A DNA stretch of 45,671 nucleotides from an uncultured Clostridia bacterium (GTDB lineage Bacteria; Bacillota; Clostridia; Christensenellales; UBA1242): contig CAKVMJ010000008.1 of the NCBI GenBank assembly GCA_934772445.1, positions 1 through 45,671 of the forward strand. Direction: 5' to 3'. The notes beneath the pieces were generated by a model, which had not been told where the DNA came from, ran no database searches, and saw nothing but the letters and a program-made list of their open reading frames with translations. Below, piece after piece: positions 33,140 through 42,880 of this stretch. The position numbers and the translations under genes are program-made. Each line of letters starts with the position of its first letter. Position 1 is the stretch's first letter.

Positions 33140-35357
33140 CTTCTTGTTGCTCCCTTGTTAAATCAACAAACTTAACTGCATATCCAGAAACACGGATAGT
33201 GAAGTTTGCATATTCTTCTTTTTCTGGGTGTTCCATACAATCTATTAATTTCTCAACGCCAAATACATTTACATTTAGGTGATGTGCACCTTGATCAAAG
33301 TAGCCATCAAGAACTTGAACTAAGTTGTTAATTCTCTCATCTTCAGAATGACCTAAAGCTGAAGGATTGATAGTTTGAGTGTTTGAAATACCATCAAGTG
33401 CCCATTCGTAAGGAAGTTTTGCAACAGAGTTTAATGAAGCAATTAATCCGTGTTGTTCAGCACCATAGCAAGGGTTTGCACCTGGAGATAATGGAGTTCC
33501 ATCTAACCTTCCATCTGGCATTGCACCAGTTGCTTTACCATAAACAACATTTGAAGTAATTGTTAAGATAGATGTTGTAGGTTCACTATTTCTATAAGTA
33601 TGATAATGTTTAATCTTTTCAATGAAAGTTTTTAATAGATTGCAAGCAATATCATCTGCTCTATCATCATCATTACCATATCTTGGGAAATCGCCTTCAA
33701 TTTTATAATCAACAGCTAAGCCAGTTTCATCTCTAACAACTTTAACTTTTGCATATTTAATAGCGCTTAAGCTATCAACAACATGAGAGAAACCTGCAAT
33801 ACCAGTTGCGAATGTTCTTCTAACATCTGTATCAATTAATGCCATTTCAGCTGCTTCATAATAATATTTATCGTGCATATAATGGATAGCATTTAATGTG
33901 TTTACATAAAGTTCTGCAAGCCATTCAAGCATAGCATCATATTTAGTCATAACATCATCATAATCCAAATATTCTGTTGTAACAGGGTCAAACTCTGGTC
34001 CGATTTGTTCGTGAGATTTTTCATCAACACCACCATTAATAGCATATAATAATGCTTTAGCAAGGTTTGCTCTTGCACCAAAGAATTGCATTTCTTTACC
34101 AGTTTGAGTTGCAGATACACAACAACAAATTGAATAGTCATCACCCCAGAATGGTTTCATAACATCATCGTTTTCATATTGAATAGAACTTGTGTCTATA
34201 GAAATTTGAGATGCATATTTTTTGAAGTTCTCTGGTAGTTTTGAAGAATAAAGAACAGTTAGATTTGGTTCTGGAGATGGTCCCATATTTTCAAGAGTGT
34301 GAAGAAATCTATAATCGTTCTTTGTAACTAAACTTCTTCCATCCATACCAGTACCACCAACTTCTAGTGTTGCCCAAACTGGATCGCCACTGAATAATTG
34401 GTTATATGAAGGAATTCTTGCGAATTTAACCATTCTAAATTTCATAACAAGATGGTCGATTAATTCTTGAGCTTCTTCTTCTGTTAATGTACCATTATTT
34501 AAATCTCTATTGATATAAATATCTAAGAATGTTGAAATTCTACCAACACTCATAGCTGCACCATTTTGTGTTTTGATTGCAGCAAGATAACCAAAATACA
34601 ACCATTGAACAGCTTCTCTTGCATTGCTAGCTGGTCTTGAAATATCAAAGCCATAAATCTTTGCCATTTCTTTAATACCATTTAATGCTCTGATTTGCAT
34701 AGAAATTTCTTCTCTTAATCTAATAACATCATCTGTCATTGTACCATTTCCGCAATGAGCAAAATCTTCTTGTTTTGCTTCGATTAAAGCATCAATACCA
34801 TAAAGAGCAACTCTTCTATAATCTCCAACAATTCTTCCTCTACCATAAGTATCTGGTAAACCAGTGATGATATGAGAGTGTCTTGCTTTCTTCATTTCTG
34901 GAGTGTAAACATCGAAAACACCTTGGTTATGAGTTTTGCAATATTCATTGAAAATTTTATGAAATTTAGGATTTGGAGTGTAGCCATAAGTTGTGCAAGC
35001 TTCTTCAGCCATTCTAATTCCACCATAAGGCATAAATGCACGCTTTAATGGTTTATCTGTTTGCAAACCAACAACTTTTTCTAAATCTTTTAATTCTTCA
35101 TCAATATAGCCTGGGCCATAAGCAGTTAAACCTGAAACAACTTCTGTTTCACATTCCAAAACTCCGCCTTTTGCTCTTTCTTCTTTTTGCAATTCTTTTA
35201 AGCAACTCCATAGCTTATTAGTTGCTTCTGTTGCACCAGCTAAAAATGATGCATCGCCATCATAAGGGGTATAGTTTGTTTGAATGAAATCTCTAACATT
35301 TATATCTTTCTTCCAAACGCTTCCATCGAACCCTTGCCATTCTTTAAATTCTTCCAT
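33105..35357 (-). CDS. pflB: Formate C-acetyltransferase (pyruvate formate-lyase)
   Basis: This 750-residue glycyl-radical enzyme converts pyruvate and CoA to acetyl-CoA and formate. The active-site cysteines lie in ICCCVSATQTGKEMQFFGAR at C412-C413, and C411 adds a third consecutive cysteine. The radical site RVSGYAV has G725, 26 residues from the C-terminus, as in the E. coli enzyme. Its length is close to the usual 740-760. The start has AAGGAG with a 6-base spacing. pflA overlaps its 3' end by 35 bases. The upstream gap (35358-35552) has a TATAAT box on the minus strand (plus 35430-35435), inside a small palindrome at 35424-35437, but I find no good -35 or certain regulator site. The call is firm, and the organism must live anaerobically at least part of the time. 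Confidence 0.97.
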   Translation of the reverse strand: MEEFKEWQGFDGSVWKKDINVRDFIQTNYTPYDGDASFLAGATEATNKLWSCLKELQKEERAKGGVLECETEVVSGLTAYGPGYIDEELKDLEKVVGLQTDKPLKRAFMPYGGIRMAEEACTTYGYTPNPKFHKIFNEYCKTHNQGVFDVYTPEMKKARHSHIITGLPDTYGRGRIVGDYRRVALYGIDALIEAKQEDFAHCGNGTMTDDVIRLREEISMQIRALNGIKEMAKIYGFDISRPASNAREAVQWLYFGYLAAIKTQNGAAMSVGRISTFLDIYINRDLNNGTLTEEEAQELIDHLVMKFRMVKFARIPSYNQLFSGDPVWATLEVGGTGMDGRSLVTKNDYRFLHTLENMGPSPEPNLTVLYSSKLPENFKKYASQISIDTSSIQYENDDVMKPFWGDDYSICCCVSATQTGKEMQFFGARANLAKALLYAINGGVDEKSHEQIGPEFDPVTTEYLDYDDVMTKYDAMLEWLAELYVNTLNAIHYMHDKYYYEAAEMALIDTDVRRTFATGIAGFSHVVDSLSAIKYAKVKVVRDETGLAVDYKIEGDFPRYGNDDDRADDIACNLLKTFIEKIKHYHTYRNSEPTTSILTITSNVVYGKATGAMPDGRLDGTPLSPGANPCYGAEQHGLIASLNSVAKLPYEWALDGISNTQTINPSALGHSEDERINNLVQVLDGYFDQGAHHLNVNVFGVEKLIDCMEHPEKEEYANFTIRVSGYAVKFVDLTREQQEDVISRTCHKSL

Positions 35358-35552
35358 CGTTTTCTCCTTAAAAATCTCTTTTAGTTTAAAACAGTTTTAA
35401 AACAATTAAATCATCTTTTAAAACATATAATTATATGATAATTTTACCAAATAATGTAAGCTTAAAATTTGATTTAAAACCACTTTATCTAGTCTTTCCA
35501 ACTAGAAATAAATATTACCAAAGAATGCCTAAAAAGTCAAGGTTTTTTAGTT
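35358..35552. promoter_or_regulatory. Upstream region of pflB
   Basis: This AT-rich gap contains a minus-strand TATAAT (35430-35435) within the palindrome CATATAATTATATG (35424-35437), plus repeated TTTTAAAA-like strings near 35390-35425. No gene is visible. The palindrome could bind a redox regulator, but it does not match a consensus I can name with confidence. Confidence 0.4.
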
Positions 35553-35597
35553 AAAAAAATTAAGATAGGCCAAGTTTTTAACACCTATCTTAATTTT
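35553..35597 (-). terminator. Terminator of the MFS permease gene
   Basis: A 14-bp stem AAAATTAAGATAGG (35556-35569) / CCTATCTTAATTTT (35584-35597) has a 14-base loop and a U7 tail on the minus strand. It lies about 60 bases after the permease stop codon. Confidence 0.85.
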
Positions 35598-35658
35598 AAG
35601 ATTTTGCTCTTATTTTCATTTTATTATAAATGGAAAATTATGCTAAAAATCAATTTTA

Positions 35659-37074
35659 TTAAACAAACTTTTCTTGCTTATCATTTGCTTGCAAGTTTGC
35701 GTGAACCATCTCTTCCTTTGGCTCAACATCTTGTTTATGTTCTTCTATAAGCATACTCAAATTGTTTGCTTTTGCAGTATCTAAAACACTAGGAATTTTA
35801 ACCATTTCATTATCCATTTTTTCTTCTTGAATTAATGGCTCGTTATTTTCCACAATTTCAACTTTTTCTTTTTTTGCTTTGTGATAATTTACCATTTCAA
35901 TTTCCATTTTATAAATAGCAACACAAACCACTGGCAATATTAACATTGCAAGAACTAAGCAAATCTTAAATAGAATTGCACTTTGGAAAATGGATAAAAC
36001 AAATAACATTCCATAGGCAAAAATTCTACCTGAATTTAAAACTATTTCTGAAACCACTTGATGCTCAGCAATATATTTATGCATACCAACTTCTCTAATA
36101 GTTCTATTTCTAACAATATCCAAGATAAATTCTGGGCCAACCATACAAATTGTATAGATTGTGTTATAAATAATAAATGTTGTTTTGTTTAATGAAATAA
36201 GCATACCAATAGCTGCCAAAACCGGCAAAACTCCGCAAACTATATATAACCATTTAGACTTTTCTGGTTTATACATTTTAAAGAAAATAAATGTAACTAT
36301 AATACTTAAAACTGTGAATAAAGAACTAATAACACCCAATGACATATTTGAATTATAAGTCATCATTATAACTAATGTGGTAAGAGTACCGATAACTGCT
36401 TTAATACCATTATATAAGCAAATTTTATAACTATCTCTTAAAGGTTTCATTTCTGGTTTTTTAACATTTTGAATAAACTCTTTTAAATGCAAATTTGCAA
36501 CTGTGGCATTTGGATTTTTAATAAAGAACGAGAATATAAATTGAACAAACGCTATGCCCAAAACATAGAATGAAATATTTAAGAATGATGAATATTCAAT
36601 TGCAGCACCCAATAAGATTGGTAATACCAAATTTACAACTTTACTAATAATTGAGTTTACTTCTGTAAACTTCATAAGAATTTTACTACTAAGAATTTCG
36701 TTTTTCATAACATTATATGCAGTCCAATAAAGCATTTCACTTAAACCATTTAAAATTGCAACGCCTATAACATAACCAGTAATCTTTTCTTTCAATAAAG
36801 CAATTAATAAAATGAATGCACATTTAAATAAAATACCAAGCCTATAAAAACCAACTCTTTTAGTTCTCTTAACCATTGCCATAAAAAGTGGAGATGTAAT
36901 TAACATAACTAAATATGTAATCATATAAAACAATGCAACATTCGGAACATTCTCGCTACTAACTTGCAAAAAGAATGCAACTAAGAATGTGTTACCAAAC
37001 AAACTTATCGCACTATAAAGTATTCCTAAAATAATTAAAGTGTAGGCTGTGAAATCTAATCTTTTCTTTTCCAT
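35659..37074 (-). CDS. Major facilitator superfamily transporter
   Basis: This protein has about twelve hydrophobic segments and fits a major facilitator superfamily permease of unknown substrate. I start at ATG 37074 (471 residues), because GGGGG (37084-37088) lies 9 bases upstream. ATG 37080 is a second option. A longer frame reaching 37227 exists, but its 51 extra residues read across the terminator region of the upstream gene. The loop MVKRTKRVGFYRLG after the second or third membrane segment is MFS-like. The last 70 residues form an unusual charged, glutamate- and lysine-rich cytoplasmic tail. It is flanked by terminators on both sides and so probably has its own transcript. No neighbour hints at the substrate. 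Confidence 0.75.
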   Translation of the reverse strand: MEKKRLDFTAYTLIILGILYSAISLFGNTFLVAFFLQVSSENVPNVALFYMITYLVMLITSPLFMAMVKRTKRVGFYRLGILFKCAFILLIALLKEKITGYVIGVAILNGLSEMLYWTAYNVMKNEILSSKILMKFTEVNSIISKVVNLVLPILLGAAIEYSSFLNISFYVLGIAFVQFIFSFFIKNPNATVANLHLKEFIQNVKKPEMKPLRDSYKICLYNGIKAVIGTLTTLVIMMTYNSNMSLGVISSLFTVLSIIVTFIFFKMYKPEKSKWLYIVCGVLPVLAAIGMLISLNKTTFIIYNTIYTICMVGPEFILDIVRNRTIREVGMHKYIAEHQVVSEIVLNSGRIFAYGMLFVLSIFQSAILFKICLVLAMLILPVVCVAIYKMEIEMVNYHKAKKEKVEIVENNEPLIQEEKMDNEMVKIPSVLDTAKANNLSMLIEEHKQDVEPKEEMVHANLQANDKQEKFV

Positions 37075-37223
37075 TTTCATTTTCCCCCATATATTGAAAA
37101 TTAAATTAGGAGAGTTTACCACCAAATTATCTAAATGTAAATACTTTTTTGAAATTTTTTTTAATAATTTTAAAGTTTTTTTCAATCCTACAAATTTTAC
37201 TATAAGATTGCCATTTTTAAGCA

Positions 37224-37270
37224 ACAAAAAACCTTTAAAAATCGGTTCCCCATCTTAATTTTAAAGGTTT
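37224..37270 (-). terminator. Terminator of the flavoprotein pair
   Basis: AAACCTTTAAAA (37229-37240) pairs with TTTTAAAGGTTT (37259-37270). On the minus strand a U-rich run follows. It lies 5 bases after the stop codon at 37276. Confidence 0.85.
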
Positions 37271-37275
37271 AATTT

Positions 37276-38838
37276 TTATATTCTATTATAAAATGCTTCC
37301 GCACACTTAACGCCATCAACTGCACTAGAAATTATTCCGCCTGCATATCCTGCACCCTCGCCCACTGGGTACAATCCTTTAACATTGCTTTCAAAGTTTT
37401 CATCTCTTAAAATTGTTAACGGACAAGAACTCCTACTTTCAATTCCAATAAGCAAGTTTTCATCTAGTGCAAACGAAGATAATTTTTTATTCAATCTTGG
37501 CAAGGCAAGTTTTAGAGAACTTGCCACAAATTTTGGCAAACATTTTTCTAAATCGCAAAAGGTTACATTTGGTTTATATGAACCTTCAATAGGTGTTACA
37601 TTTTTACCATATAAAAACTCGCCAACAGTTTGACAAGGTGCATTGTAATTCTTTCCACCCAAATCAAAAGCCAACCTCTCATATTTCCTTTGAAATTCAA
37701 TTCCTGCCAAAACATCATCGCTTTCATAATCAGCTGGTTCAACATTTACAAGCACTGCACTATTTGCATTTTTCTTATCTCTTTTAAAATCGCTCATACC
37801 ATTAGTTACAATCTCACCATCATCAGAACTCGATGCCACCACTTGACCACCTGGACACATACAGAATGTAAACACACTTCTTCCATTTTCCAAATGTTCG
37901 ACTAATTTATAATCCGCACTAGGCAAGTTTTTAGAATAACCCCTTCCATATTGACTTTCATTTATTTTATCTTGCTCTTGCTCAATTCGAACACCCATTG
38001 CAAAAGGTTTTTGCTTCATCAATATATTTTTTTCTTTTAAAAGTTTAAACGCATCTCTAGCGCTATGACCTAAGCATAAGAATAGGTTTTTGACAAAAAC
38101 TCTTTCATTTGTTCCAGTAATTACATTTTCAATACCAATTTCTTTAACGCAACCGTTCTCAATTTCAATATCTATAAGCTTTGTTGAAAATCTAATCTCA
38201 CCACCTAATGCAATTATCTCTTCTCTAATATTTTTTACAATACCTCGCAAGTTATCACTACCGATATGAGGTTTTGCAATATATAAAATTTCTTTAGGTG
38301 CACCAAAATGATAAAACTCGTTTATAACCTTTTTGCAATAAATAGAATTTAGATTTGTATTTAATTTACCATCACTAAAAGTTCCAGCGCCACCCTCTCC
38401 AAATTGGACATTTGAAAATTTATTTAATTTTCTATTTTGCCAAAATTCTTGAACACTTTTTATTCTATCATCAACCTTTTCGCCTTGCTCTAAAACAATC
38501 GGCTTTAATCCCATTCTTGCTAGCATCAAACTCAGAAACATTCCACTTGGCCCAAAACCAACAACGATTGGTTTATCTGAAATGTGTTTTTGTGGATAAC
38601 TAAATAATGAGTAATCCAATTCAAATTTTAAATTTTCAAACTTATCTTCATTTTTCAATGCAACCGCCAAACTTAAAACAATTTTAACATCTGGTTTTCT
38701 TCTTGCATCTATTGATTTTTTAATTATTTCATACCTAACAATTTCGCCCACATTAATTTTTAAAATCTTAGCTATTTCTTTTTTTAAGTCCGATTCTTTA
38801 AAATCTGGTTTTAATCTTATATTATCAACCTTAATCAA
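37276..38838 (-). CDS. FAD-dependent dehydrogenase of the COG2509 type
   Basis: This 520-residue protein matches the conserved, uncharacterised FAD-dependent dehydrogenase group. An N-terminal domain of about 85 residues precedes the dinucleotide-binding motif VVGFGPSG (G94, G96, G99), followed by LEQGEKVDDR. A Gly-rich stretch FGEGGAGTFSDGKLNT and a C-terminal GEGAGYAGGIISSAVDG complete the FAD-binding fold. The start is TTG at 38838: GGGAGG (38845-38850) in the end of the upstream gene is 6 bases away. The two genes overlap by 4 bases (TTGA), implying translational coupling with the BaiN-like flavoprotein. The substrate is not known for the family. Confidence 0.85.
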   Translation of the reverse strand: MIKVDNIRLKPDFKESDLKKEIAKILKINVGEIVRYEIIKKSIDARRKPDVKIVLSLAVALKNEDKFENLKFELDYSLFSYPQKHISDKPIVVGFGPSGMFLSLMLARMGLKPIVLEQGEKVDDRIKSVQEFWQNRKLNKFSNVQFGEGGAGTFSDGKLNTNLNSIYCKKVINEFYHFGAPKEILYIAKPHIGSDNLRGIVKNIREEIIALGGEIRFSTKLIDIEIENGCVKEIGIENVITGTNERVFVKNLFLCLGHSARDAFKLLKEKNILMKQKPFAMGVRIEQEQDKINESQYGRGYSKNLPSADYKLVEHLENGRSVFTFCMCPGGQVVASSSDDGEIVTNGMSDFKRDKKNANSAVLVNVEPADYESDDVLAGIEFQRKYERLAFDLGGKNYNAPCQTVGEFLYGKNVTPIEGSYKPNVTFCDLEKCLPKFVASSLKLALPRLNKKLSSFALDENLLIGIESRSSCPLTILRDENFESNVKGLYPVGEGAGYAGGIISSAVDGVKCAEAFYNRI

Positions 38839-39977
38839 TTACAGCCTCCCACAATAGCCGAACTTGTCCAAGCCCATTGTAAATTATATCCACCACAATC
38901 TCCATCTATATCCACGCACTCGCCTATAAAATATAAGCCTTTAATTTTCTTATGCTCTAAATTATCTGTTAGTTCGTTTAAGTCAACACCACCAGAAACC
39001 ACCTGATTATTATCATAAAATCCGCAAACATTAAATTCTAACCGTTTCAAAATTCTAACAATATTTTTTATCTCTATATCAGATAATCTATCCGCACCTT
39101 TATTATCTATTTTCAATCTCTCATAAACATAAATTGAAAGTTCGTGACATAAAATACCCTCTAATATATTAAATTTTAAAGACTTTCTTGTCAAAAGCAT
39201 ATTATATAATTCGTTTTCAGATTTCTTAGGGAATAAATCTAAATATATTTTACCATTAAAATTCTTTGCCCTTGCAAATAGGTTTGAAATATTAAATATC
39301 ACAATTCCGCTAAGTCCAGAATCTTTAAATAAAACTTCGCCTTCTTCACTTTTCGTTAAACCATCAACTTCTGCCGAAACCTCAACTTCAACTTTAACTC
39401 CATTAATATTCTTTGTAATCTCTTTAGTTTTCAAAGCCACCAAGCTCGGCATTTCTTTTACATATTTAATATCAAAAGATTTTAAAAACTCTTTAGATTT
39501 TCCGCCAGTTGCCACCACAATATTTTTTGCTACCAACTTTAGATTTGTAGTTTGAATAATAAAGTTTGATTCAGTTTTAACCACAGATAATATCTTTTCA
39601 TTTGTAAAGCAATCAATATTTAATTCTTTAATTTTATTTTGCAAAATAAATTGAATAGTTTTTGCAGAATTAGATAAAGGATAAACCCTTCCCTCTTCAT
39701 CGGAATATGTTTCTATTCCTAATGATTTAAAAAACTTTAAAGTTTCTTTAACTCCAAATCTATTTAAAAACTTATCTATATTCCTATTGTAATTTTTACT
39801 GCTCACATTCAAATTAGTTAGATTGCATCTACCATTGCCTGTAACTAGAAGTTTTTTACCTAAGTTAACATTCTCATCAATTATTGCCACACTTTTTCCG
39901 TGTTCTTTCAATTTAATTGAAGCAGTAAGTCCGCCCGCACCACCGCCAAGCACAACAAAATCATAAATATCTTTCAT
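38835..39977 (-). CDS. BaiN/HI0933-family NAD(P)/FAD-dependent oxidoreductase
   Basis: This protein of about 380 residues belongs to the HI0933/BaiN flavoprotein family. The N-terminal motif VVLGGGAGGLTA is the FAD site, followed by the family hallmark LVTGNGRCNLTN and a C-terminal GECVDIDGDCGGYNLQWAWTS block. I prefer ATG 39977, because the upstream TTG (39989) directly abuts the AAAAGG site. The spacing to the ATG (12 bases) is long but workable. It is the first gene of a two-gene unit. Members are variously named aminoacetone oxidase or bile-acid reductase; without biochemistry I would not assign a substrate. Pairing with a second orphan flavoprotein suggests a common redox step. Confidence 0.88.
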   Translation of the reverse strand: MKDIYDFVVLGGGAGGLTASIKLKEHGKSVAIIDENVNLGKKLLVTGNGRCNLTNLNVSSKNYNRNIDKFLNRFGVKETLKFFKSLGIETYSDEEGRVYPLSNSAKTIQFILQNKIKELNIDCFTNEKILSVVKTESNFIIQTTNLKLVAKNIVVATGGKSKEFLKSFDIKYVKEMPSLVALKTKEITKNINGVKVEVEVSAEVDGLTKSEEGEVLFKDSGLSGIVIFNISNLFARAKNFNGKIYLDLFPKKSENELYNMLLTRKSLKFNILEGILCHELSIYVYERLKIDNKGADRLSDIEIKNIVRILKRLEFNVCGFYDNNQVVSGGVDLNELTDNLEHKKIKGLYFIGECVDIDGDCGGYNLQWAWTSSAIVGGCN

Positions 39978-40094
39978 ACAAATTTTCAACCTTTTAAAAC
40001 TATATATAGTTTAGCAAAACTAAAAAGTTTTTAAAAGAGATATTTATTAAATTATTTAATAATTTATTTTTTATCTTAAAAAATACAAACTAAG

Positions 40095-40126
40095 CAAAAA
40101 GGAAGAAATATTAATTCCTTCCTTTT
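40095..40126 (-). terminator. Terminator of the coiled-coil lipoprotein gene
   Basis: AAAAGGAA (40097-40104) pairs with TTCCTTTT (40119-40126), with a 14-base AT-rich loop and a short U tract on the minus strand. It is about 20 bases past the stop codon. Confidence 0.75.
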
Positions 40127-40147
40127 AATCAAAACCTATTATTCTAT

Positions 40148-41740
40148 TTAAGCACTAGTTCTTTCGGTTTTATTACCAAAATTCTTAGTTTCATTTAAAC
40201 CAACTGTTTCTGCAATCTTTTCATCTGTTAAATTATCTAAATATAGTTCGTAAACTGAAACGCTATCAGCATATCCTTCTTTTGTTACAGTTGCACCAAC
40301 GATTGAAACATTAAATGCACCAGTTGAAATATTTGCAGTGCCCTCACTAGAAACGCTCTTAGCACCGATTGTTATAACATTACAACCACTATAGAAATAA
40401 TTTTTTTCAATCTTAACAGTTCCACTTATTGAACCAGCAGTTTGATTTAACGCCCAAGTTTCAGTTTCTGTATTAACAGTATCAGTTTCACCAAGTCTGG
40501 TTTTAATTGCAATGGCAGTTGCTATAGTTGAAGCACCAGCACCATTTGAAACTTTAAATTCATTATTAGATATAACGATATTTCTAACCACTGTGCTATA
40601 TAAATTCAAATCAATAACTATATTATCCTCGCTATCCGCTTGGAATGTTCCCTCAAACACACAACCATCAATTTCAATATTAGAAACACTAGTTGCTTTT
40701 ACAAAGTTTGCACTTGTACCTAAATTAAATATACAATTATAAAATCTCAAATCAACATCTTTATCCAAGACTTCAATGCCATTTTCAAATGTGCAATTAA
40801 AGAACATATATGTATTGCCTTCTTGGTTATTCAATTCCAGAGGTTTTTCAGCATTATATGTTTCGCCAAATCTTAAATCAGCAGTTCTAATTCTTTCGAT
40901 TTCATCTTTTAATTCTTTATTTTCATCTTTAAGGCTTAAATTTTCATCTTTTAAATTTGCGTTTTCATCGGTTAGTTCTTGAATTTTCGCATTTAATTGA
41001 GTAATTTGAGAATTTAGATTTTCAATGCTTGTTTCTTTCTCCGTAACCAACGCATTTAATCTAGCAATTTCTTCATCTTTTTCTCGAATACTCGCATTTT
41101 TTCCCTCTAATTCTGCATTCTTAGCACTAAGCTCTTCTTGTAGCCCTTCATTTTCAGACCTAAGAGTTTGAATTTCACTCTCTAGCTCTTCTTTTTCTTT
41201 TGTAAGTTTATTAACTTGAGCTTGCAAATTATCTCTTTCTTTTTCTAATTCTTTATTATCTGCATTTAAACCATTTATAGTTGTATTCAAGGATTGAATA
41301 CTCTTTTCTTTTTCTGCTATTTGATTTTGCAAATCAGTTTTATCATTATTAAGTTTTAATATTTTTTGAGTTTGTTCATCAATTTTCTTACTTTGAGAAG
41401 CAATTGATTGATTTAAACTTGCTACACGCTCTTCCAAATCGCTTTTCTGCTTTTCAAGCGTACTTTTTTCATTTAAAAGTGTGGCTTTCTCAGTTTCTAA
41501 TTGAGTTTTTGAAGATGTTAGAGATGTTATTTCTAATTTCAAATCTTGAATTTCATTTTCCTTACGCTTTTTTGCCTCTTTCTCTTGGCTTTTCTCCGTT
41601 TTAAGCGTACTATTTTCCACTTCCAAACTTGAAATTTTATCTTTTAGTTCTTTTATCTCACCCTCATTACAGCTTATAAAAAACATAGATGCAACAAATA
41701 TAAGCAATGCTAAGCATAAAAACTTTTTAATATTTTTCAT
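40148..41740 (-). CDS. Lipoprotein with long coiled-coil stalk and predicted beta-helix head
   Basis: I start at ATG 41740 (530 residues), because GGAGG (41746-41750) is 5 bases upstream. The longer frame to 41758 would place that site inside the gene. Residues 1-24 are a lipoprotein signal peptide ending FFISC, with C24 the expected lipid-modified residue. Residues about 28-285 are a continuous heptad-rich coiled coil of Glu, Lys, Leu, Asn and Gln with no proline. Residues about 290-500 carry repeating N-C-x-F-x-x-G and I-x-G-C-x-F-x-G patterns typical of a right-handed parallel beta-helix. The tail is charged. It would stand off the cell surface on a stalk of roughly 35-40 nm. No enzyme motif is seen. 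It is a single-gene unit with its own terminator. Function unknown. Confidence 0.8.
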   Translation of the reverse strand: MKNIKKFLCLALLIFVASMFFISCNEGEIKELKDKISSLEVENSTLKTEKSQEKEAKKRKENEIQDLKLEITSLTSSKTQLETEKATLLNEKSTLEKQKSDLEERVASLNQSIASQSKKIDEQTQKILKLNNDKTDLQNQIAEKEKSIQSLNTTINGLNADNKELEKERDNLQAQVNKLTKEKEELESEIQTLRSENEGLQEELSAKNAELEGKNASIREKDEEIARLNALVTEKETSIENLNSQITQLNAKIQELTDENANLKDENLSLKDENKELKDEIERIRTADLRFGETYNAEKPLELNNQEGNTYMFFNCTFENGIEVLDKDVDLRFYNCIFNLGTSANFVKATSVSNIEIDGCVFEGTFQADSEDNIVIDLNLYSTVVRNIVISNNEFKVSNGAGASTIATAIAIKTRLGETDTVNTETETWALNQTAGSISGTVKIEKNYFYSGCNVITIGAKSVSSEGTANISTGAFNVSIVGATVTKEGYADSVSVYELYLDNLTDEKIAETVGLNETKNFGNKTERTSA

Positions 41741-41852
41741 ACTACCCTCCATTTTCATTATCTATATAATAACAATTTTTTTCAATTTAAACAAATTTTT
41801 TAACTCTTTTTATTATTTATCATAGCAAATATTTTTATTATAACTTACCCAC

Positions 41853-41890
41853 ATAAAAAAAGACTTAATTATAAATCTTAATAATTAAGC
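41853..41890 (-). terminator. Terminator of the P-type ATPase/nucleoside kinase unit
   Basis: CTTAATTAT (41864-41872) pairs with ATAATTAAG (41881-41889), with an 8-base loop and a U7 run on the minus strand (plus 41854-41860). It lies 11 bases after the kinase stop codon. Confidence 0.82.
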
Positions 41891-41900
41891 CTAATTTATA

Positions 41901-42863
41901 TTAATTCTCTTTTTTAGGTGGCGTACAGAAATATTCATCTAGTTCCAAAGATGTTGGAGGGTCAACAAATTCCCACATCAAAGTTGTATCCGGAAGCAAG
42001 CACTTACTAACCAAGTTAACTTTCTTAATTATATCTCCAAAAGGAAGTTGAGAATACTTAGCTTGTTTATTTAAAACCATTTTCTCATACGCTTCTCTTA
42101 AAACACCAAGTTCGTATTCGTGAGTGGTATCAACAATCACATCAGCATTATTTTTATATTTGGTTATATATTTATCTTCAGCCTCACAAACTGTATCCCA
42201 ATTTTCAAGAGTGTGCTTAACGCTATATTGCCTCCTAGCTATATCTCTAACAATTCTTCTAAACAATCTAATATCTTTAGAATTTAACACTTCTTTATCA
42301 TATTTGAAATAACTTTGTGCGTTAACATAAATTTTAAAGTAGTTAGTTGTAACCACATTCTCCACAAATTTTGGATTTAAAACATGTAATCCTTCAAAGA
42401 TTATTAATGAATTATATTTCATTTCAATTTCTTTAGCTTCGTGGTTATTAATACCAGTGATGAAATCATATTCTGGAAATATTGCTTTTCCATCTTTAAA
42501 TAACTTACCAAAGGCTTGTTTCATAAGGTCGGTATCAATAGCTCTTGGGCTATCAAAATCCTTAACTCCGCTTGGAAGAACTGGAGTTTTTGCTCTATCA
42601 ATAAAGAAATCATCCATACTAATAGTTATAACATGTCTGCCTTTTTTTTCTAAAATCTCTTTAATAAGCCTTGCAGTGGTTGTTTTGCCTGCACAACTAG
42701 GACCAGCAATCAAAACCATATTTGTTTCTTTCTTTTCTAAAATCTTGTTTGCAAGATTAAATAATTGTTCTCTATATTGCGAATCTGTATCTAAAATTAT
42801 CTTTTTTGCATTACTCGCAATTTTTTCATTAACTTCTTCAATTGAGTATGTTTTATATTTCAT
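41901..42863 (-). CDS. Uridine kinase-like nucleoside kinase
   Basis: This 320-residue P-loop kinase belongs to the uridine kinase/phosphoribulokinase family, which phosphorylates nucleosides (typically uridine or cytidine) at the 5' position. Walker A is GPSCAGKTT (G54-T62, K60). SMDDFF supplies the conserved Asp pair near 85, and LIIFEGLHVL is the Walker-B-like strand. I start at ATG 42863, with GGAG 7 bases upstream, not at the TTG 12 bases earlier that overlaps that site. Many clostridial relatives of about 550 residues carry an N-terminal TGS-like region. Here only about 45 residues precede the P-loop strand, so this is the short form. It follows the P-type ATPase gene by 17 bases and ends at a terminator, so the two are probably cotranscribed. 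Confidence 0.82.
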   Translation of the reverse strand: MKYKTYSIEEVNEKIASNAKKIILDTDSQYREQLFNLANKILEKKETNMVLIAGPSCAGKTTTARLIKEILEKKGRHVITISMDDFFIDRAKTPVLPSGVKDFDSPRAIDTDLMKQAFGKLFKDGKAIFPEYDFITGINNHEAKEIEMKYNSLIIFEGLHVLNPKFVENVVTTNYFKIYVNAQSYFKYDKEVLNSKDIRLFRRIVRDIARRQYSVKHTLENWDTVCEAEDKYITKYKNNADVIVDTTHEYELGVLREAYEKMVLNKQAKYSQLPFGDIIKKVNLVSKCLLPDTTLMWEFVDPPTSLELDEYFCTPPKKEN

Positions 42864-42880
42864 TGTAATCTCCAAAAATT

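Noticed and set aside
34117..34127. Three consecutive cysteines in PflB as a sign of error or pseudogene
   Set aside because: The frame is intact, the CCVS pair and the glycine-radical motif are both present, and an extra cysteine before the pair does not disturb the active site.
37075..37227. 51-residue N-terminal extension of the MFS permease
   Set aside because: It crosses the region next to the upstream terminator and lacks a ribosome binding site, while GGGGG just upstream of 37080/37074 marks the real start.
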